In this document: positions 35,295 to 44,280 of the stretch, one piece after another
Layout of the letters: each line of letters starts with the position of its first letter
Numbering within the stretch: the stretch's first letter is position 1
Source: Haloactinopolyspora alba
GTDB lineage: Bacteria > Actinomycetota > Actinomycetes > Jiangellales > Jiangellaceae
Reading direction: 5' to 3'
Length of the DNA: 64,000 bases
Assembly: GCF_003014555.1 (NCBI RefSeq)
Contig: NZ_PYGE01000001.1
Span: forward strand, 541,294-605,293
Notes under the pieces: generated by a model
Seen by the model: only the letters and a program-made list of their open reading frames with translations
Database searches by the model: none
What the model was told of the DNA's origin: nothing
Program-made: the position numbers and the translations under genes

Positions 35295-35738
35295 ATGCAC
35301 CATCGGTTCACGTTCCACGAAGAAGCACCCGAGGCCTACAAGGCGGTCCGGGGCCTCGAGGACTACATCCGGGCCAACGTCGAGCACACACTGCTCCACC
35401 TGATCAAGCTGCGAGCCTCCGTCGTCAACGGCTGCTCGTTCTGCGTGGACATGCACACCAGGGACGCGCTCGCCGACGGCGAGGACGCCCGCCGGCTGTT
35501 CGCCGTCTCGGCGTGGCGTGAGGCGCCGTTCTTCGACGAGCGGGAACGCGCCGCGCTCGCGCTGACCGACGCCGTCACCGAACTCGGCCCCGACGGAGTC
35601 CCCGACGACGTGTGGGATCCGGTCGCCGCGCTGTGGGACCGGAAGGCGATCGCGGACCTCCTGACGGCCATCGCCACAATCAACGTGTGGAACCGGCTGA
35701 TGGTCTCGACCCGCACCCCTCCGCCCGTGACGGCGTGA
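35295..35738 (+). CDS. Carboxymuconolactone decarboxylase / AhpD-like protein
   Basis: Small helical protein of 147 residues with the AhpD-type redox motif GCSFCVDMHTRDA and the flanking LIKLRASVVN helix. Such proteins are peroxidase-like or decarboxylase-like; the substrate is unknown. It overlaps sigJ by GTGA. ECF41 sigma genes are known to sit beside carboxymuconolactone decarboxylase, oxidoreductase or epimerase (COE) genes and to control them, so this is the expected partner. Confidence 0.9.
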   Translation: MHHRFTFHEEAPEAYKAVRGLEDYIRANVEHTLLHLIKLRASVVNGCSFCVDMHTRDALADGEDARRLFAVSAWREAPFFDERERAALALTDAVTELGPDGVPDDVWDPVAALWDRKAIADLLTAIATINVWNRLMVSTRTPPPVTA

Positions 35739-36598
35739 CCGACGCTGCCGTCGACGTCCTGGCTCACCGGGCGATGCTCCTGGGGCTCGCCTACCGGCTG
35801 CTCGGCTCGGCCGGTGACGCCGAGGACGTCATGCAGGACGTCTACCTGCGCTGGCGCGACGTCGACCGGGATCAGGTGCGCGAGCCGCGACGTTACCTGT
35901 CCCGCATGGTCACCAGGCTCGCGCTCGACCGGCTGCGCCGGCGCCAGGCGCACGAGGAGTACGTCGGACCGTGGCTGCCAGAACCGGTCGCGACGACGGT
36001 CGCGCCGTTCGACCCGCTCGAGACGGTCGAGCAGCGCGACTCGGTGGCGACGGCGACGCTGCTCCTGCTGGAGCGGCTCGACCCGGTGGAGCGGGCCGTG
36101 TTCGTGCTGCGCTCGGCCTTCGACTTCCCGTACGCGCAGATCGCCGAGATCGTGGACCGGACTCCCGAGCACTGCCGGCAGCTGAACCTGCGCGCCCGCA
36201 CCCGCGTCGCCGACGACCGCCGGCGCTTCACCCCGAGCCGGCGCGAGCACGCCGAACTGCTGGAGCGCTTCCTGGCCGCGTCCCGCGACGGCGATCTCGC
36301 CACGCTGCGCACACTGTTGCACGACGACGTCGTCAGCTGCTCCGACGGCGGCGGTCGGGTCCGCTCCGCCCGCCACCCGATCGTCGGCGCCGACCGGGTG
36401 GCCCGGTTCTTCGCCGCCACCCACCATCGGCACCAGCCGTCGGCCGAGTTCGTCGAGGTGAACGGGGCCCCGGCTGCGGTGACCGTCAGCCCGGCCGGCC
36501 GGCACGTGATCACGTTCGCGGTCTCGGACGGCCGGATCAGCGGCCTCTACGTGGTGGCCAACCCGGACAAGCTCACCCACCTGAACGGCGACCGGTGA
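35735..36598 (+). CDS. sigJ: ECF41-family sigma factor SigJ
   Basis: Sigma factor of 287 residues: region 2 with AYRLLGSAGDAEDVMQDVYL, the linker EEYVGPWLPEP, region 4 with DPVERAVFVLRSAFDFPYAQ, and a C-terminal SnoaL-like domain (about 170-287; ELLERFLAASRDGDL, with VGADRVARFFAA) known to modulate ECF41 activity in place of an anti-sigma factor. The GTG start overlaps the AhpD-like gene stop. Confidence 0.93.
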   Translation: MTDAAVDVLAHRAMLLGLAYRLLGSAGDAEDVMQDVYLRWRDVDRDQVREPRRYLSRMVTRLALDRLRRRQAHEEYVGPWLPEPVATTVAPFDPLETVEQRDSVATATLLLLERLDPVERAVFVLRSAFDFPYAQIAEIVDRTPEHCRQLNLRARTRVADDRRRFTPSRREHAELLERFLAASRDGDLATLRTLLHDDVVSCSDGGGRVRSARHPIVGADRVARFFAATHHRHQPSAEFVEVNGAPAAVTVSPAGRHVITFAVSDGRISGLYVVANPDKLTHLNGDR

Positions 36599-36643
36599 GC
36601 GAGAATCGGCCGCCACGTGACGGCTGCTGCTAGCGTTCGATCC

Positions 36644-37399
36644 ATGCTCACCGCACCACGTCGCCGTGCTCTCTACGCCCTGGCGACCAATGCGCGGGTG
36701 GAGTCCGCGGTGCGTTCCACCGGCCCCACGACGGACCTGGCCTACCGGGCGGCGTCGCGGTACGTGGCCGGACGGACACTCGACGAGGCCATGGGCACGG
36801 TACGGCGGCTCGCCGCGGCCGGGTTCGCGGTGAGCCTCGACCTGTTCGGCGAGGGCGCCACCGACGAGGCCGCCGTCCAGCACGTCGCCCAGGGCTACCG
36901 TGCGGCCGCTGCGGCCGTCGCGGACGTGGACGCCGACGTCTACCTCGAGATCGTGCCGTCCAACCTGGGACTCGACCTCGGCCTCGACACCTGCCGCAGG
37001 TACGTGGACGAGATCGTGGCGGTCCTGCCCGCGGGAACCCGGCTCGAGATCAGCGCGGAGGAGAGCGACCGCACGCCGCGGATCATGGAGCTGACGACGC
37101 GGCTGGCCGCCGACGGCGTCCCCGTGCTGGCGACGGTGCAGGCCAACCTGCGCCGCAGCCCCGACGACGTCGACCGGCTCGCCGCCGCGGGGGTGCCGGT
37201 CCGGCTGGTCAAGGGTGCGTACCTGGAGGCGCGCGAGGTCGCGTACCCGTGGGGCGAACCGACCGATGTCGCGTTTCTCCAGCTGGCGCGACGGCTCGGC
37301 GAGGCGGGCGGCGACGTCGTCCTGGCGACCCACGATCCGGTGATCCGCGAGGCGCTGCGCTACTGGATGCGGCGCGTCGCCGAGGCACAGGGCGGCTGA
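36644..37399 (+). CDS. Proline dehydrogenase-like protein, apparently with internal deletion
   Basis: FAD-dependent PRODH-type barrel of 251 residues; family members are near 300. Present are VSLDLFGEGATDE, YLEIVPSNLGLDLG, EISAEESDRT, ATVQANLRRS, VRLVKGAYLEAREV and LATHDPVIREAL. Then the chain jumps to YWMRRVAEAQGG. That ending matches the YxxRRxxE substrate-binding helix, but the usual FEFQMLYG and VPYG.DW segments before it are missing, about 45-55 residues. Either an internal deletion has occurred or this is a divergent short form. Activity is doubtful. No P5C dehydrogenase gene is adjacent. Confidence 0.8.
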   Translation: MLTAPRRRALYALATNARVESAVRSTGPTTDLAYRAASRYVAGRTLDEAMGTVRRLAAAGFAVSLDLFGEGATDEAAVQHVAQGYRAAAAAVADVDADVYLEIVPSNLGLDLGLDTCRRYVDEIVAVLPAGTRLEISAEESDRTPRIMELTTRLAADGVPVLATVQANLRRSPDDVDRLAAAGVPVRLVKGAYLEAREVAYPWGEPTDVAFLQLARRLGEAGGDVVLATHDPVIREALRYWMRRVAEAQGG

Positions 37400-37463
37400 G
37401 CCGGTCACCAAGCAGAAGCCGTTCGACCCACGACGACCCCTGAGCACGGATGGAGCCCGCACG

Positions 37464-38459
37464 ATGGACACCAGACCGGTCGCGGCCCTGGCGATGGCCC
37501 GGGACCTGCCCACGCGTCTGTTCGACGACGACCGCCGTGCCCGGCTGGCCGAGCTGGTCGACCTGCACGACACCGTGCTCACCGAGTTCGGGTCGCCGGA
37601 CGCCCGCGCCGTCCTGCGCGACACCGAGGTGCTCGTCACCGGCTGGGGAGCACCGCCCGTCGACGCGGACGCTCTGGCGCACGCGCCGCGCCTGCGGGCC
37701 GTGGTGCACACCGCCGGAACGATCAAACACCTGATCCACGCGGAGTGCTGGGAGCGCGGCATCCGGGTCACCACCGCCGCGAACGCCAACGGCGTTCCCG
37801 TCGCGGAGTACACCCTGGCCATGATCATGCTCGCCGGCAAGGACGCGTTCGCGGCAGCACGCCGGTACCAGCACGCCCGCGGGTGGGACTACAGCGACGC
37901 CGTCGGCAACTACCGGAGGACCGTCGGTGTCGTCGGCGCGTCCCGAGTCGGACGGCACCTGCTGCGCATGCTGCAGCCGTTCGACTTCGACGTGCTGCTC
38001 AGCGACCCGTACGTGGACGCGGGCGAGGCGCGGCGGCTCGGCGCGACACGGCGCGACCTCGACGAGACGCTGGCCGCGTCCAGCATCGTCACGCTGCACG
38101 CGCCGTCCACGCCGCAGACCCGGCACATGATCGACAAGCGGCGCCTCGCGCTGCTACCCGACGGAGCGACGCTGATCAACACCGCACGGGGCGCCGTGGT
38201 GGACGAGGACGCGCTCGTCACCGAACTGACCACCGGCCGGATCGGCGCCGTGCTGGACGTCACCGACCCGGAGCCCGCGGCACCCGACTCGCCACTGCGC
38301 ACCCTGCCGAACGTCGTGCTCACGCCGCACATCGCGGGATCGCTCGGCAACGAGGTCGCACGCCTCGGCGACGCCGCCATCGCCGAGATCGGCCGCTACC
38401 GTGCCGGCGAGTCGTTCGCCGAGGAGGTCGACGCCGCCCGCCTGAACAGCACCGCCTGA
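37464..38459 (+). CDS. D-isomer specific 2-hydroxyacid dehydrogenase family protein
   Basis: NAD-dependent 2-hydroxyacid dehydrogenase of 331 residues. The Rossmann loop is GVVGASRVGRHL, the catalytic Arg about 242 (NTARGAVVDED), Glu about 270 (DVTDPEP) and His about 289 (LTPHIAG). Phosphoglycerate or other hydroxyacid substrates are possible and cannot be told apart here. The gene is followed by a hairpin terminator. Confidence 0.92.
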   Translation: MDTRPVAALAMARDLPTRLFDDDRRARLAELVDLHDTVLTEFGSPDARAVLRDTEVLVTGWGAPPVDADALAHAPRLRAVVHTAGTIKHLIHAECWERGIRVTTAANANGVPVAEYTLAMIMLAGKDAFAAARRYQHARGWDYSDAVGNYRRTVGVVGASRVGRHLLRMLQPFDFDVLLSDPYVDAGEARRLGATRRDLDETLAASSIVTLHAPSTPQTRHMIDKRRLALLPDGATLINTARGAVVDEDALVTELTTGRIGAVLDVTDPEPAAPDSPLRTLPNVVLTPHIAGSLGNEVARLGDAAIAEIGRYRAGESFAEEVDAARLNSTA

Positions 38460-38522
38460 CGCCGGGTCAGCCGGCGCCTCGGCACGGTCTGGCAGAGGCG
38501 ACAGCGGGAACGATGCGCACAC

Positions 38523-38542
38523 GGTGTCGCCACAGCGACACC
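38523..38542. terminator. Bidirectional hairpin between convergent genes
   Basis: GGTGTCGC (38523-38530), loop CACA, GCGACACC (38535-38542): a perfect 8-bp stem between the hydroxyacid dehydrogenase and the small gene on the other strand. Confidence 0.65.
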
Positions 38543-38559
38543 GAGGTCACACCGTTTCG

Positions 38560-38892
38560 CTACGCGGCGGCGAGTTCCCGTTCGCCGACCCACTCGATCG
38601 TGCCGGCATCGAAACGGGCGTTCGCGGCCGCCTCGCCGTCCCAGACGAAGGTGATGATGAACGCACGCAACTCCGAGACGAACAGGGCGATCTCCGTGTC
38701 GTCGAAGCCGGAGATCAACGCCAGTGCCTCCACGTCGGCGACCTCGGCGTCGATGACGGCCAGCGTCATCTCGTCCGGATCGAGCCCGCAGGCCCTGGTG
38801 AGGTTCGCGATGGTCTCGCCGCGGTCCAGTGCCTTCCGGAGGGCGCCGGGTGTGACGCCGAGCCGGTCGGCCGCTGTCGGAATCGCGTACAT
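38560..38892 (-). CDS. Hypothetical protein with HTH-like N-terminus
   Basis: The protein has 110 residues and I do not recognise a named family. The first half (IPTAADRLGVTPGALRKALD, then ETIANLTRACGLDPDEM) reads as two short helix-turn-helix-like repeats of the kind that begin LGVTPxxLRxAL. The second half has a hydrophobic helix with VSELRAFIITFVWDG. The ATG at 38892 follows AAAGGAG. It is divergent from the phosphoketolase gene across a repeat-bearing spacer and could be its regulator (inference). Confidence 0.72.
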   Translation of the reverse strand: MYAIPTAADRLGVTPGALRKALDRGETIANLTRACGLDPDEMTLAVIDAEVADVEALALISGFDDTEIALFVSELRAFIITFVWDGEAAANARFDAGTIEWVGERELAAA

Positions 38893-38931
38893 TCCCGTCT
38901 CCTTTCGAGCGGGGATCTCCCCTCGTGGTCA

Positions 38932-38978
38932 CCGATCCTGAGAGCCGAACCTGAGAGAAACCGAAACCGAACCTGAGA
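38932..38978. repeat. Three 12-bp direct repeats upstream of phosphoketolase
   Basis: CCGATCCTGAGA (38932-38943), CCGAACCTGAGA (38945-38956) and CCGAACCTGAGA (38967-38978). The offsets are 13 and 22 bases, the latter two helical turns. It looks like an operator array in the spacer shared by the small HTH-like gene and the phosphoketolase gene. Confidence 0.6.
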
Positions 38979-39104
38979 ACCCCGTGTGATTCTCGACCGG
39001 CGCCCGCGGCGGATCGCCGGGTGTGGCCACCGGCCGGTCGGGGTAGTGAAGATCCAGGTGACACCGCCGCGTGCGCAGGCGACCGACGGCTGATGGGATG
39101 AGCG

Positions 39105-41588
39105 ATGCTGGGAAAGGCGACCCGGGAATCCAGGGCAGAACCACTCGACGACGAGACGCTCACCCGGGTCGACGCATGGTGGCGCGCGGCCAACTACCTG
39201 TCGGTGGGCCAGATCTACCTGCTGGACAACCCGCTGCTGCGCGAGCCGCTGAAGGCCGAGCACATCAAGCCACGGCTGCTGGGGCACTGGGGCACCTCGC
39301 CCGGGCAGAACTTCCTGTACGCGCATCTGAACCGGGCGATCATCGAGCGCGAGCTCGACATGATCTACATCGCCGGCCCGGGCCACGGAGGGCCGTCGCT
39401 GGTCTCGGCGTCCTGGCTCGAAGGCACCTACAGCGAGATCTACTCCGGTGTCGGTGACGACGAGGACGGCATGCGCGCGCTGTTCCGGCAGTTCTCGTAC
39501 CCCGGCGGCATCCCCAGCCACGTCGCGCCCGAGACGCCCGGATCCATCCACGAGGGCGGCGAGCTCGGGTACGCGCTCTCGCACGCGTACGGAGCCGCCT
39601 TCGACAACCCGGGGCTGACGGTGGCCGCGGTGATCGGCGACGGTGAGGCCGAGACCGGGCCGCTGGCGACCTCGTGGCACAGCAACAAGTTCCTGCACCC
39701 CGTCACGGACGGCACGGTGCTGCCGATCCTGCACCTCAACGGGTACAAGATCGCCAACCCGACGGTGCTGGCGCGGATCCCGCGCTCCGAGCTCGAGGCG
39801 CTCATGATCGGGTACGGGCACACGCCGTACTGGTTCGAGGGCGGCTTCGACGGCGAAGACCCGATGGCCGTGCACCAGCGTTTCGCCGCTCTGCTCGACG
39901 AGGTCCTGGACCACATCGACACGATCCGCCGCGACGCGCACGAAAGCGGCGACCCGGGCCGTCCGGCGTGGCCGGTGATCGTCTTCAAGACGCCGAAGGG
40001 CTGGACCGGTCCGCGGGAGATCGACGGGCAGCCGATCGAGGACACGTTCCGCTCACACCAGGTTCCGATGGCCGACGTCCGCGGCAACGAACGCTACACC
40101 GGGCTGCTCGAGTCCTGGATGAGGTCGTACCGGCCGGAGGAGCTGTTCAACGACGACGACGGCAGGCTGCGCGCGGAGGTGGCCCGGCTGAACCCGCACG
40201 GCGGCCGGAGGATGAGCGCGAATCCGCACGCGAACGGCGGCACGCTCACCCGCGACCTCGTCGTTCCCGACTTCCGCTCGCATGCGGTCGACGTCCCGAC
40301 CCCGGGGGCGTCCGTGGCCGAGCCGACCCGGGTGCTCGGCGGTTGGCTGGCCGCGATCATGCGCGCCAATCCGACGAACTTCCGCATCTTCGGCCCGGAC
40401 GAGACCGCCTCCAACCGGCTGAACGCGACCGTCGACGTCGCCGGCAAGACCTGGCTGGCCGAGACGCTGCCGGACGACGACGCGCTTTCGCCGACCGGCC
40501 GGGTCATGGAGATGCTGTCGGAGCACCAGTGCCAGGGCTGGCTCGAGGGGTATCTGCTGACCGGCCGGCACGGCGTGTTCAACTGCTACGAGGCGTTCGT
40601 GCACATCATCGACGCGATGTTCAACCAGCACGCCAAGTGGCTGAAGGTCACGCGGGACATCCCGTGGCGGGTGCCGATCCCGTCGCTGAACTACCTGCTG
40701 TCGTCGCACGTGTGGCGCCAGGACCACAACGGCTTCACGCACCAGGACCCCGGGTTCATCGACCACGTGGTGAACAAGAAGGCCGACGTCATCCGGGTGT
40801 ACCTTCCGCCGGACGCGAACACGCTGCTGTCGACGTACGACCACTGCCTGCGTAGCCGCGACTACGTCAACGTGGTGGTGTCCGGCAAGCAACCCGGTCC
40901 GCAGTGGCTGACCATGGACGAGGCCATCGCGCACTGCTCCCGCGGCATCGGCATCTGGGAGTGGGCCAGCACCGACGGGGGCGACGGTGAGCCGGACGTC
41001 GTGCTCGCGTGCGCTGGCGACGTGCCGACCGTCGAGACGCTGGCCGCCGTCGACCTGCTGCGTCAGCACCTGCCCGAACTGCGGGTGCGGGTGGTGAACG
41101 TGGTGGACCTGATGCGGCTGCAGGACGAGCACGAACACCCGCACGGGCTGCCCAACGCCGAGTTCGACGCGCTGTTCACGCCGGACAAACCGGTCGTGTT
41201 CGCCTACCACGGCTACCCGTGGCTGATTCACCGCCTGACGTACCGGCGGACCAACCACCGCAACATCCACGTCCGCGGGTACAAGGAGGAAGGGACCACG
41301 ACCACCCCGTTCGACATGGTGATGCTCAACGAGCTCGACCGGTTCCATCTGGTCATGGACGTCATCGACCGCGTGCCGGGGCTGCGTGCCCGCAACGCGG
41401 GGCTGCGGCAGCGCATGTCCGACGAGCGGCTGCGGGCACGCCAGTACACCCGCGAGCACGGCAAGGACGCACCGGAGATCAGCGAGTGGGTCTGGCCCGC
41501 CGCCCGGGAGCTCGGTGTCGCCGTCCCGGCGGCCGACGACACCGCCGCCGACTTCTCCGCCCCACCTCCCCCACCGCCGGTCAAATGA
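39105..41588 (+). CDS. xfp: Phosphoketolase (D-xylulose 5-phosphate / fructose 6-phosphate)
   Basis: Thiamine diphosphate enzyme that cleaves xylulose 5-phosphate or fructose 6-phosphate to acetyl phosphate. The 827 residues are full length. Landmarks are [27 protein letters not shown], the [12 protein letters not shown] motif, [12 protein letters not shown] (ThDP binding), [12 protein letters not shown] and [18 protein letters not shown]. The short C-terminal tail is Pro-rich. There is no strong ribosome-binding site before the ATG. No acetate kinase gene is adjacent. Confidence 0.97.
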   Translation: MLGKATRESRAEPLDDETLTRVDAWWRAANYLSVGQIYLLDNPLLREPLKAEHIKPRLLGHWGTSPGQNFLYAHLNRAIIERELDMIYIAGPGHGGPSLVSASWLEGTYSEIYSGVGDDEDGMRALFRQFSYPGGIPSHVAPETPGSIHEGGELGYALSHAYGAAFDNPGLTVAAVIGDGEAETGPLATSWHSNKFLHPVTDGTVLPILHLNGYKIANPTVLARIPRSELEALMIGYGHTPYWFEGGFDGEDPMAVHQRFAALLDEVLDHIDTIRRDAHESGDPGRPAWPVIVFKTPKGWTGPREIDGQPIEDTFRSHQVPMADVRGNERYTGLLESWMRSYRPEELFNDDDGRLRAEVARLNPHGGRRMSANPHANGGTLTRDLVVPDFRSHAVDVPTPGASVAEPTRVLGGWLAAIMRANPTNFRIFGPDETASNRLNATVDVAGKTWLAETLPDDDALSPTGRVMEMLSEHQCQGWLEGYLLTGRHGVFNCYEAFVHIIDAMFNQHAKWLKVTRDIPWRVPIPSLNYLLSSHVWRQDHNGFTHQDPGFIDHVVNKKADVIRVYLPPDANTLLSTYDHCLRSRDYVNVVVSGKQPGPQWLTMDEAIAHCSRGIGIWEWASTDGGDGEPDVVLACAGDVPTVETLAAVDLLRQHLPELRVRVVNVVDLMRLQDEHEHPHGLPNAEFDALFTPDKPVVFAYHGYPWLIHRLTYRRTNHRNIHVRGYKEEGTTTTPFDMVMLNELDRFHLVMDVIDRVPGLRARNAGLRQRMSDERLRARQYTREHGKDAPEISEWVWPAARELGVAVPAADDTAADFSAPPPPPPVK

Positions 41589-41672
41589 TCACGTTCACCA
41601 TGGAATTCCCTGCGTCACCACCCGTACAGCCCTCGTGACGCGTGCGAACGCCTGGTGATGCACGGCGGCGCT

Positions 41673-42644
41673 TCAGAGCTCGGCCCGCAGCACGTGGAAC
41701 GTCCGCGTCACCGCGAACCCGGCGTCCAGGTACAGCCGGCCCGCAGGCGTGTCCGCCCCGGTCCACAGGAACCACGCGCTGTGCGCACCTTCGGCGCGCA
41801 TCCGCGTCAACGTGTCGTGCAGCAGGATCTTCCCCAGCCCCAGTCCGCGGCGGGACGGCACGACGCCGAACGGCCCGAACCGTTCGAGCAGGCCGCGGTA
41901 GGCGCCGTAGGTCGCGAAGCCGACGACGGCGCCGTCCGGGTCACGCACGACCACGACCCGGTCCGCGCGCCCGTGCCGCACGAACGACGCACGTACGACC
42001 TCACCCCAGTCCGGCGCGAGCTCGGCCGCCGCGAACTCCGTCACCTCCGGCAGATCGCCCACGCGGGCCGGGCCGACGACGTAGCCCTCGCGCTCGCGCG
42101 CCTCCCGCAGCTCGACCACCTCGGCCGGAGTGGCGTACCCGGCCAGGTTCATGTCCATGGCGACGGGACGCGAGCCGGTGCCGAAGCCGTGGCGTTCGAG
42201 CAGCCGGAGCCCGTCCGGGTACCGCTGCGCGTCCAGGCCCGGCAGGAAATACGCCGGCGGGTACCCGGAGTAGATCACCCAGCGCGAGCCCTTGGACCGC
42301 AGGAACTCCTTGGCCCGCTCGACCAGCTCGCCGCCGACACCGCGGCGCCGCTCCGCCGGATGGACGGTCCCGACGGTGATCCAGCCGCCGTCGGGGTCGA
42401 CCGGGATGCCGGGCGTGCCCCGCCCGCGCACCGCGTAGACGAACCCCACGACCCCGTCCACACCGCGGGCGGGGTCGCCACCGTCGGCGACGATCAGCCC
42501 TTCGGCGTCGAAGTTGGGGTCGAGCAGCACGTTCTCGGCGAACCACTCGGCCGTGACGGGGTCGGCGGGCATCCCCCGCGCGACCAGCTCCACCAGGGCG
42601 GCCGTGTCCGCGGGCTCGAACGTCCGGTACGTCACGTCTGCCAT
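41673..42644 (-). CDS. Double-domain GNAT acetyltransferase
   Basis: Two GNAT-type domains in 323 residues. The first has VGTVHPAERRRGVGGELVERA near 95-115, the second VVPSRRGLGLGKILLHD near 265-282. It is the last gene of the namZ-rpiR-PIG-L operon, 25 bases after the PIG-L stop. It might acetylate an amino sugar or peptide fragment released from cell wall. A MshD-like (mycothiol synthase) role is possible by architecture but not supported by context. Confidence 0.85.
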   Translation of the reverse strand: MADVTYRTFEPADTAALVELVARGMPADPVTAEWFAENVLLDPNFDAEGLIVADGGDPARGVDGVVGFVYAVRGRGTPGIPVDPDGGWITVGTVHPAERRRGVGGELVERAKEFLRSKGSRWVIYSGYPPAYFLPGLDAQRYPDGLRLLERHGFGTGSRPVAMDMNLAGYATPAEVVELREAREREGYVVGPARVGDLPEVTEFAAAELAPDWGEVVRASFVRHGRADRVVVVRDPDGAVVGFATYGAYRGLLERFGPFGVVPSRRGLGLGKILLHDTLTRMRAEGAHSAWFLWTGADTPAGRLYLDAGFAVTRTFHVLRAEL

Positions 42645-42669
42645 GAGACCACTCCTCGAACGTCGGGGC

Positions 42670-43395
42670 TCAGCCGAGCATGGTCACGCGGCTGCCGTCG
42701 CCGGACGAGAACGCCACGGCGCGCTCGACCCGTGCCAGGCATCCGCGCATCGTCAGCTGCGCGGTGTAGTAGTCGATGTAGCGGAACCCGTACGTCTCGC
42801 CACGGGCGAAGGCCTGCCCGCCGATGGCTTCGCGCCACCGGTCGAACGCGGCCGCGGACACCGGTGCGTAGGTGTCGGCGACGAAGCCGTGCTCGTCCTC
42901 CCAGTTCTCCGCGTGGAGCAGCTGCGCGACACCGTGGCGTTCGCCGTCCTCGGGCGCGTAGCCGGGCAGTCCCGCCAGGAACCGCGCCCGTTCGGCGACG
43001 GTGCAGGCGTGCTCGTGGTCGGTGTGGATGCTGGTGCGCCAGTGCGCGACGAGCAGGTCCGGCCGCACCTGCCGGATCAGGCGCGCGACCCGCGCGGCCA
43101 CGTCGTCCGTCGGCTCGAGGAAGCCGTCCGAGAGGTCGTCGAACACGTGGAAGTCCGCGCCGATGCCCGCCGCGAACGTGGTGCCCTCGGCGATCTTCTG
43201 CTCGCGATACTCGTCGACGCCGAGGCGCGGGTGTCCGCGCTCGCCCGGTGTCAGGGCGACGAGCACCGCCCGGCCGCCGTCCAGCACCGTCTGGGCCAGC
43301 AGCGGACCGGCGGCGAGGTCCATGTCGCCGATGTGCCCGCCGACGGCCATGACGGTCCGTGGTGTCACCTTCGCGCTCCTCCCGGTCGTGGTCAT
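42670..43395 (-). CDS. PIG-L family deacetylase with altered active-site motif
   Basis: Zn-dependent N-deacetylase fold (LmbE/MshB-like), 241 residues. The first metal motif, usually AHPDDE, reads GGHIGDMD here: the His and second Asp are kept, and the first Asp (the general base in MshB) is Gly. The second motif HTDHEH keeps His, Asp and His. It overlaps rpiR by ATGA in the namZ operon, so an N-acetylated amino sugar substrate is plausible. The altered base means activity must be tested. Confidence 0.88.
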   Translation of the reverse strand: MTTTGRSAKVTPRTVMAVGGHIGDMDLAAGPLLAQTVLDGGRAVLVALTPGERGHPRLGVDEYREQKIAEGTTFAAGIGADFHVFDDLSDGFLEPTDDVAARVARLIRQVRPDLLVAHWRTSIHTDHEHACTVAERARFLAGLPGYAPEDGERHGVAQLLHAENWEDEHGFVADTYAPVSAAAFDRWREAIGGQAFARGETYGFRYIDYYTAQLTMRGCLARVERAVAFSSGDGSRVTMLG

Positions 43396-44255
43396 CGGTC
43401 CTCACGCAGTGGCGCGACCGAGTCGTAGGTCGTGCGCAGCAGCTCGACGGTCGGCTCGTATCGGCGCTGCGCCACCCCGACGAAGACGCAGTCGACCAGC
43501 ATCAGCTGGGCGATCCGCGACGCCATCGCGCCCGAGCGGAACGTCGTCTCGCGCACCACCGTCAGCAGGGTCAGGTCGGCGGCCTCGGCCAGCGCGGAGT
43601 CCGAGATGTTGGTGACGGCCACCGTCGTCGAGCCGTGCGCGGACGCGGCGCGGAGGAATTCGACGGCCTCGCGGGTGGCGCCGCTGTGCGAGAACGCCAC
43701 GGCGACGTCGCCGGCTCCGCCGATCGAGGCGGCCACCATGGCGTCGTGCGCGTCGCCGAACGCGAACGCCACCCGGCCGATCCGCATCAGTTTGCGCTGC
43801 AGGTCCGCCGCGCTCCATCCGCTGGCCCCGACGCCGTAGACGGTGGTGCGCCCGGCGGCGTCGATCGCGCCGACGACCGCCTCCAGAACGGCGGCGTCCA
43901 GCCCTGCCGCCGTCTCCTCGAGGCACAGCCGCTCCGAGAACGCGATCTTGGCGATCATGTCCGCGGTGTCGTCGGACGGCGTGATGTCCGCTCCGTGCCC
44001 CTCGTCCGCGCCCCGCTGCGCGGTCTCACGGCCCAGCTCGGTGGCCAGGGCGAGGCGCAGCTGGACGTATCCGGGCAGCCCCAGCGTGCGGCAGAACCGG
44101 ACGACGGACGTCTCGGAGGTCTCACACATCCGCGCCAGCTCACTGATGGTCCGGTCGAGGACGACCTGCGGGTTCGCCCGGATCGCGTCGGCGACCCGGC
44201 GCATGGACGGCGGGTAGGACGCCGCCTTGGACTGGATGTTGCTCTGGATGCTCAT
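43392..44255 (-). CDS. MurR/RpiR-family transcriptional regulator
   Basis: Regulator of 287 residues: an N-terminal HTH_6 domain (about 1-80; YPPSMRRVADAIRANPQVVL, ISELARMCETSETSVVRFCR) and a C-terminal SIS sugar-phosphate domain (about 120-270; VYGVGASGWSAADLQRKL, VAVAFSHSGATREAVEF). It lies between namZ and the PIG-L gene. The likely effector is a MurNAc- or GlcNAc-related phosphosugar, and the likely operator is the inverted repeat at 45484-45512. Confidence 0.93.
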   Translation of the reverse strand: MSIQSNIQSKAASYPPSMRRVADAIRANPQVVLDRTISELARMCETSETSVVRFCRTLGLPGYVQLRLALATELGRETAQRGADEGHGADITPSDDTADMIAKIAFSERLCLEETAAGLDAAVLEAVVGAIDAAGRTTVYGVGASGWSAADLQRKLMRIGRVAFAFGDAHDAMVAASIGGAGDVAVAFSHSGATREAVEFLRAASAHGSTTVAVTNISDSALAEAADLTLLTVVRETTFRSGAMASRIAQLMLVDCVFVGVAQRRYEPTVELLRTTYDSVAPLREDR

Positions 44256-44280
44256 GGCCGCCTCACCCTCGATCGCGCCG

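Noticed and set aside
35363..37840. An 825-codon minus-strand frame opposite the AhpD/sigJ/PRODH genes
   Set aside because: Composition is typical of an antisense frame and no motif is present; three real genes on the plus strand explain the DNA.
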